DNA of 12,682 bases from the NCBI GenBank assembly GCA_003024985.2, contig PXIH01S0000324.1. One strand, given 5' to 3'. Below, in pieces: positions 7,105-12,682 of the stretch. Under the pieces are notes generated by a model. It had not been told where the DNA came from, made no database searches, and saw only the letters and a program-made list of their open reading frames with translations. Position 1 is the first letter of the stretch, and every line of letters starts with the position of its first letter. The translations under genes and the position numbers were made by a program. The DNA is from Euperipatoides rowelli. Lineage: Eukaryota; Onychophora; Udeonychophora; Euonychophora; Peripatopsidae.

Positions 7105-9203
7105 GAATTCTTCACGCCCCCCCTCCACTTTGCACACCTTTCTTTAGATTATATGTAATCTAATATAACTAAGTAATAAATGAGCATTAATTGTATTTGT
7201 ATTAAGATTAGAATAATTGTTAGCTGACCTAATTGGATTAGAATTGGTTGGTTCAATCTTGAAGATTAGACTATTAAAAAAAAAGGTCAGACATATCAAT
7301 CAGCATTTGGTTGTAGTTCAACAGAGGATGATTAAAAACTTTGAGCAAGTAGGGTGGATCATTGACGTCTGTAGATGGTCAAAGTTTAGAAAATGTACAG
7401 TAAAGCATTATTATTATTAATACAGTTGTTGTCTAGGATAATAAATTTGGAATTGCATTACTAGAAATATTAGGCAAATAATTAAAGTTCATTTTTATAA
7501 AACAGTAATGCTAGCCAGGCTAATTCAGGCATCATATTACAAAGAACAGCGAAACCTTTATGCTACTTGCTTGGCCCTATTCCCATTAATATGGTTAAGA
7601 AATGTTGTGAAGAGCTACATTTTTGGATTTTTGTTGGAGTAGAATAATAAGAATATACTACGGTATAATATTAGGTTATAGGTTTGATAAGCTAATCTGT
7701 CTGTTATTCTGAATTGACGCTAGAAATGTAGGCTATATTTAAACAAGATCAAGTTTAGGTTTATTAGAATACACACACATACAAGTCAATTATTTTGATG
7801 ATGTTGAATACACAAGACATTATCTTCAAACATTATTATTACCAACAATGAAGTTATAAAAAGATTAGAACAAATTAAAAATACAATATTAGAACTAATG
7901 GAAGAAAATTGGCTAGTATGAAAAAACATTTATAACATTAATAATTTTAATATAATTTGCACATCACACTAATGGCACTAAGAGGAAAAGACTAAGATTA
8001 GATTCCTTCTCTACGTCTAGTTTACATACTGTAGTTTTATGAAGAGAGTTATAAAAATTTTAAAAAAATATTTGACTTCTAAAGTTGTGTTTGCTAGGAA
8101 GTTCGGATGTCGGCTACATTTTACTCTATTAAATCTATATTATCAATTTTAAATGTCAGACTTTTGCAAGTTATGAAAATTTTTCCTCTTAAAAAAGAAT
8201 TATTAATTCAATTAATCTTATAGTAGGGGAAGGAGCTCATTTTAATATATAATGCATGTGAATCATTATTAAAAAAAAAAAAGGCTGAATATTAGTTGTG
8301 TGACTTTTATTAAAAGCGATTTTGACAATGCTAAAATTATTTTAGTATAATTTTAATATTTAAAATTTTCTCCATCTCAGTCCCCAGTTATTAATGTTCA
8401 AACTTTATAACCCAAAACAACTAAATACAGTATATCATGGACTTTAGCTTGAAGTAGCCTATATTAAAAAAAAAAACTACTGGTCTCTATAATGAAACAT
8501 TTAAATTATTAATACTAGTAAAAATGATTAAAAGTATTTTTATTTAAATTTAATATACAATTAGTGAATATTAAAAAAAATTATATACCGTATATAGTAA
8601 ATATATGCTACTAAATATACTATTCATTATACTGTATAAGGTAAATAATAAATACTGTAGACTACTGTATATCATATGGATATGTATGTAATGGTGTCTA
8701 AGTTATCCACATAACAAATTTCTTAATATCAATATTCCAATTTCAATTTCATCCTAATCCAACAACCTAGATTACCTACCTCAGCCTGGAATTTTTGAAA
8801 AACAGAATGTTTCTAATATTACCGGTACCTCATTTACTTGTATTTATTAAAATGTTTGGATGTTCGTTAATATACACACACTCGGTGGGATTTACTGGTA
8901 AGATACCTCTTGAAATTAAAAAATATGGTGCTGTATTTCTAAAATATAAATGGTTGCCAATAGATGGATGAACATTGACAGAGCAACCTAATTATAATTT
9001 TTTTCGCTCTAAAAGGGGTCGCTCTTCATATAAAAATAAATCTCAATCGATAAGCCTATCTAATAATGTAAATAAACAGATTAAGTTCTTAATAACTAAT
9101 AGACTATATCCTCATCATTCCAAATCCATACAAGGATGCAACAAAAACAACCTAATCAAAGTAATTAGATCTAATAATTATTATAGCATTCCAAACCTTG
9201 TTG

Positions 9204-9740
9204 ATTAATATACGTTCCTTGGGAAATAAATTTGACCAAATTGAGCTATCCGTTTTACATTTAAAGCCCGACATAGCAGTCATTGTTGAATACCGGATCA
9301 CCAGCAAGCATCTAATGGTTATAACATACACGATTATTCTGCTTGTCATAAAGTAAGAGAGAGTGATGATAAACATCATGGATGGGGTCTGTTTGTTTAT
9401 ATTAGAGATTGTATATAAATTCAGTCAATAAAACAATCTCCAGATCCATTCTTGGATGCCCTTACTATAATCTTAAAACCAACCCTCCTACCCCACACCA
9501 CTTTTTGGATTGCGCTGATAGTGCTTTATAATCCACCGAAAGATCTAAGCCATAACAATTTAATGAGTTGTGTTGTCGAAGAAATCGATAGACTATCAAT
9601 CCCAAAGCTCTGATTTATGTAATGGGAGATTTCAATGATCTCAATACCCAATTCTTATCAAATATGTACAAATTTCAAACAAATAGTTAATCTTGCCACC
9701 CGTAAAAATGAAATTCTGGAAAAATGTTATACTATTTCAT
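9204..9740 (+). pseudogene. LINE AP-like endonuclease domain, broken
   Basis: The endonuclease of the element nicks target DNA before reverse transcription. Here it is spread over several frames. 9204-9353 holds NIRSL and PDIAVIVE, with the metal-binding Glu region kept. 9317-9610 holds GYNIHDYS, GLFVYIRD and LYNPP with a stop at 9416. About 9606-9690 holds GDFN. From 9674 a KQIVNLATR-like segment reads in yet another frame. The catalytic His of the usual SDH motif is not recognisable. Inactive. Confidence 0.75.
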
Positions 9741-9990
9741 CTTTCATTTCTACATCCCATAGCAACCAGTGATAATAACCTTATCATCCTCACCCCATCA
9801 CAAATCTTACCTCCCTCAAGTAATAAAAAAATAATTTTAACTCAACCAAAAAGAATGTAAAATATTAAAAAAATGGGGCCGATCCTATCCAACTTACACT
9901 AGTCACCAATTTATTATATTTCCAATATAGATCAAGCGACAGCATTCTTTCATGAAGATATTTATAACATCTACATTGAGTGCTTTCCAC

Positions 9991-11141
9991 AGGTTAAAAA
10001 GAAGATCGATACCTGATCGCCTCGTTAATATCCTAAATTTAATGGAAAGGATAAATTATGCCTTTTGTGGTTAATCAAAACAACTTTATGACAAGCTAAA
10101 TTCAGAAATTAAAAGGAAGATTAGGTCTGCAAAAGAAAACTGGTTTAAAAATACATCAAATACCTATAAGATTGGATCTTCACAGTTTTTTCACGAAATC
10201 GAAAACTTGATGGGAGCAGGCAGGTGGAAACCGCCTATAATTTTTCCTGACAAAACCGAGAGTGAAACATACAAGGAAATTGCTCATTTCTTTTCCTTAT
10301 TGCCAAACACCCACTTACCATTATCAGAAGTAAAAAAATAAACCTTTTAATTGGCATTCAGATGACATTAGCAGACCTATATTTTATACACCAAACTTAA
10401 ATAAAATAGACCATAGCCTCCCCCCCCCCCAATCTAATCCCTTCCTTTGTCTGGAAATAATTTTCCATTGAATTAACTGATCCAGTAACATCATTAATCA
10501 ACCTTTCTCTACTTACTAATAATTATCCAACAGCCTACAAAAAATCATTTTTAATACAGATTCCAGTCACCAAAAAATCCTAAACAATAACGACCAATCT
10601 CTATCTCATCCACTATTGGAAATTTTTTTGAAAGTCACATCCTTCTCCAATATCTTTTCAATTATTACCACAAAACTTGACAAGTTCAAATTCGGAGGGA
10701 CCCAAAAAACATCTACTGCCCATTAACTAACAATATACCCTGAAAAAGTAGCCAGAGAAGGTAAACAACTCTAACTCTATTTCTACCATCTTGACAGATT
10801 TCACAAAAGCATATTACAACCTGGATCATTAAATATTGATTATAAAACTTGAATCATTACTTTCCCTACCAACAGAGATTGACTGGTTTAAATCCTTTCT
10901 TTCAAATATATCACAATGGATAAGATATAGAAACCAACAAGAAATGATCAGTTTTAACAGTTCCAATGGGGTGCCACAGGGATCTGTTCTGGGTGGTTTG
11001 GTATTTGATATTTTGGTTAACGATCGAGCAACATACACAGATTTCCATCTAAAATTTGTTGATGACCTTTCAGTCCTAACAGTAATTAATAAAAATAGGC
11101 TTCATATTCCTCAAGAAATAACAAACATCTACTCAAGCTAA
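9991..11141 (+). pseudogene. LINE linker and reverse-transcriptase core, broken
   Basis: 9991-10341 is open except for one stop (10072) and has the charged linker typical before the polymerase (SEIKRKIRSAKENWFK). 10460-10620 gives DPVTSLINLSLLTNNYPTAYK, the usual start of the fingers. Damage follows, then an open stretch at 10836-11141 carries WFKSFLSNISQW, GVPQGSVLGGLVF and FVDD. A C10 run near 10421-10430 adds to the disruption. The polymerase cannot be made as one protein. Confidence 0.8.
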
Positions 11142-11905
11142 TACCCTCCATTTGCCTCTTAATCCTAATAAGTTTCCAAAGGGTCAAACTTCACCCCATT
11201 CTGTCCATAGATAACCAAACCTTGGAAGAAGTCTATAAGGCAATCATCATAGGAGTATCAATCCAAAACAATCTGAAACCTATATTATAAATAGGACAAT
11301 GACATCAATAACATTATCATAAAATCAACAGGAGATTATTAATCTCATACAAACTCAAAAGATCAGGTGCATGCAACAAAACATTAATCTTAACATATAC
11401 CAACTATATAAGAAACCTACTAGAATATTGTGCCCTTATCTAGTCACATTCAATCACTAAATCTCAATCCTCACAATTAGAGTCCATCCAGAAACGATCT
11501 TTAAATATAATTAATACTAAAATCATAATATATAAACTACAACAATGCATTATCATGTTAAACCTATGAATCCTTTCCCAAAGATATGATCTCACCCTGT
11601 CTTTTGCATCAAAATTTTTTAAATCATTTCCAGATTTCTATTCAACTAAACAAAGTTAAAAGTTAAATAGAATTACAAGAAATGGTAACAAATATTATTT
11701 ACCTGCTATCAGAACTACCAAATATATAAATTCTCCTGTAATAAGCATGATCAAACATATAAACAGTAAATTATAACCTAACCTTTAACCTCCTTTACTG
11801 GTTTTAGGAATAATTACATATTTATATAATTAAAAAAGGTTATTGGATTTATTATCAAAATATGTATATAATTAAATTAAACATTTACATAAAATAATTT
11901 GATTA

Positions 11906-11944
11906 AACGTCAAATAATTTGGTTTAACCAAATTATTCGACGTT
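11906..11944. repeat. 39-bp near-perfect palindrome
   Basis: Arms 11906-11924 (aacgtcaaataatttggtt) and 11926-11944 (aaccaaattattcgacgtt) pair at 18 of 19 positions around a single T. It lies between the end of the plus-strand LINE coding region (11776) and the converging minus-strand LINE (12138). It could be a hairpin in the 3' untranslated region of the plus-strand element or an independent fold-back insertion. Confidence 0.8.
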
Positions 11945-12009
11945 AAGCTCAAAGCTTTTACAGTTGTAGACTTTCAAAGACTATACAAAATGTACAAATT
12001 TATATAGTA

Positions 12010-12125
12010 GATTTGAAGCTTAATAAATATATACTGTATATCAGTATATACATACATAAATACAAAAATATATATTCAGCACATACACATACATAAACAT
12101 ATATATAAATACATATACAGTATGT
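12010..12125. repeat. TATG/ATAC-type simple-repeat tract
   Basis: Imperfect (ATAC)n/(ATAT)n sequence with atactgtatatcagtatata and several acatacata units. It lies just past the coding end of the minus-strand LINE, where such elements often finish in a microsatellite tail, but it could equally belong to the plus-strand element. Confidence 0.5.
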
Positions 12126-12137
12126 TAATTAAAAACA

Positions 12138-12682
12138 TTACATAAATTCAAAACAACAAACATAAACAACTTCATTCTTAATGAATTCCTCTATTTTTAT
12201 ATTAAAAAACCTGAAACCATAATCAAAAAATTCATTGGGTATATCATTCCACAACTTTATACCTCTATATAAAATTGAGTACAATTTAATCCTTGTTTTG
12301 CAANGTGGAAGCGTAATTTTATATTTATGACCTCTACCATTAGATCCTTTATTAAGAGTGAATAATTTTTTTCTTTTACCCCCTTGTACAATTTCTTTAT
12401 ACATATAAATAATGTTGTTTCTTATCCATCTTTGGTAAGGAGAGAGAGCATATTAATTTTTTTAAATCTTACTTCATAGCAGATCTTACCAAAACCATTT
12501 ATAAATTTTGTATGTCTTCTGAACGTTTTTTCAATTTTTAATATATTTTTCTTTGCCTTGCTCTGTAAGATAGTTGACCCATAATCCATTAATGGTTGAA
12601 TATAATATTTATATATTAGTTTAAAAGCTTGTACATTTAGATACTTTAAATTATTTCTTATGAACCCAAATTTTTTCCTTAT
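12138..12682 (-). mobile_element. 3' part of a second decayed LINE reverse transcriptase
   Basis: Read from the right edge on the minus strand, 12682-12425 gives KFGFIRNNLKYLNVQAFK, YIQPLMDYGSTILQSK and KIEKTFRRHTKFINGF, the normal order at the end of a LINE reverse transcriptase. A TAA at 12424-12422 and a frame shift interrupt it. It resumes in another frame (12404-12138) with YKEIVQGGKRKKLF, GRGHKYKI and GIKLWNDIPNEF, the familiar C-terminal RGH...WN.LP pattern, ending at the TGA/TAA near 12138. The N at 12304 falls inside it. It is a different family from the plus-strand element at 8975-11776, judged by its C-terminal wording. It runs in the same direction as the RIM gene and leaves the window at the right. 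Confidence 0.8.

Larger units (their letters stand above)
8975..11776 (+). mobile_element. Decayed LINE (non-LTR retrotransposon), endonuclease plus reverse transcriptase, CR1/L2-like
   Basis: Plus-strand frames, broken by many stops and shifts, follow the order of a LINE ORF2. An N-terminal leader (8975-9206) ends SIPNLV. The AP endonuclease follows: NIRSLGNKFDQ...KPDIAVIVEY (9204-9290), a GYNIHDYS...GLFVYIRD segment (from 9317), and VLYNPPKDL...GDFN (GDFN at 9625-9636). A linker runs from 9991 to 10341. Reverse transcriptase: GVPQGSVLG (10968-10994), catalytic FVDD (11055-11066), then LKRSG, YIRNLLEYCALI and QLESIQKRSLNII, ending at a TAA at 11774. The conserved Trp after LEYCALI is a TAG stop (11441). 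No ORF1 was found and the 5' limit is unknown. It lies antisense to RIM. Clade assignment is by motif style from memory. Confidence 0.85.
5294..12682 (-). other. Upstream RIM intron (partial, runs off the right edge)
   Basis: The acceptor ends at 5294 (tgtttttcag). I searched the minus strand to the right edge and saw no exon-like stretch with RIM character, so this appears to be one intron longer than 7 kb. It contains the hAT MITE, the poly(A) block, palindromes and two LINE fragments. Stretches 5300-6047 and 7110-8970 show nothing recognisable beyond A/T runs and scattered ACTGTA motifs. A very short exon could have been missed. Confidence 0.55.

Noticed and set aside
7217-7420. 67-codon plus-strand frame
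   Set aside because: No recognisable motif, no splice or promoter context; expected by chance in AT-rich DNA of this size.
9152-9379. 75-codon minus-strand frame
   Set aside because: Antisense of the LINE endonuclease region.
10829-11038. 69-codon minus-strand frame
   Set aside because: Antisense of the LINE reverse-transcriptase core containing GVPQGSVLG.
11441-11443. Programmed stop readthrough in the LINE
   Set aside because: Many other stops and frame shifts surround it; simple decay explains it.

Overview
The window is a strongly AT-rich stretch of an animal nuclear genome, full of homopolymer runs and decayed transposons. It carries two internal exons of one conserved neuronal gene on the minus strand. 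Consensus spliceosomal sites (CAG|GTAAGT donor, pyrimidine tract plus CAG acceptors), long introns and decayed LINE retrotransposons exclude a bacterium. The exons read as RIM (Rab3-interacting molecule; fly Rim, worm unc-10, vertebrate RIMS1/2). Together with the repeat content they suggest an invertebrate, perhaps a crustacean or other arthropod; the lineage is a weak inference.

Layout. Positions 1-1264 are RIM intron with a broken LINE reverse-transcriptase fragment at 78-412 (+) and a purine-rich tract. Positions 1265-1494 (-) are a RIM exon. Positions 1495-4795 are a 3,301-nt intron containing fold-back repeats. Positions 4796-5293 (-) are the preceding RIM exon. From 5294 to the right edge I find no further exon, so this appears to be one intron longer than 7 kb. 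It holds a hAT-type MITE with a perfect 8-bp target duplication (6048-6334), a poly(A)/ACTGTA block, palindromes, a heavily decayed LINE with endonuclease and reverse transcriptase (8975-11776, +), and the 3' part of a second LINE running the opposite way (12138-12682, -).

The two exons join in frame (phase 2), rebuilding the RIM sequence RGRKL-S-EFTHKMQ across the junction, which has a close vertebrate counterpart. They encode the linker between the C2A and C2B domains of RIM, including an RxxPxxP ligand of the type bound by RIM-binding protein SH3 domains. The 498-nt exon is a multiple of three with equal phases at both ends, so it could be skipped without a frame shift.

No intact transposon gene, RNA gene, CRISPR array or operon was found. 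The best candidates for further attention are the frame-neutral RIM exon, the complete small hAT MITE, the 39-bp palindrome between two converging LINEs, and the GTCAA-rich inverted-repeat block with its 19-bp hairpin. None of these amounts to a clearly new biological system.
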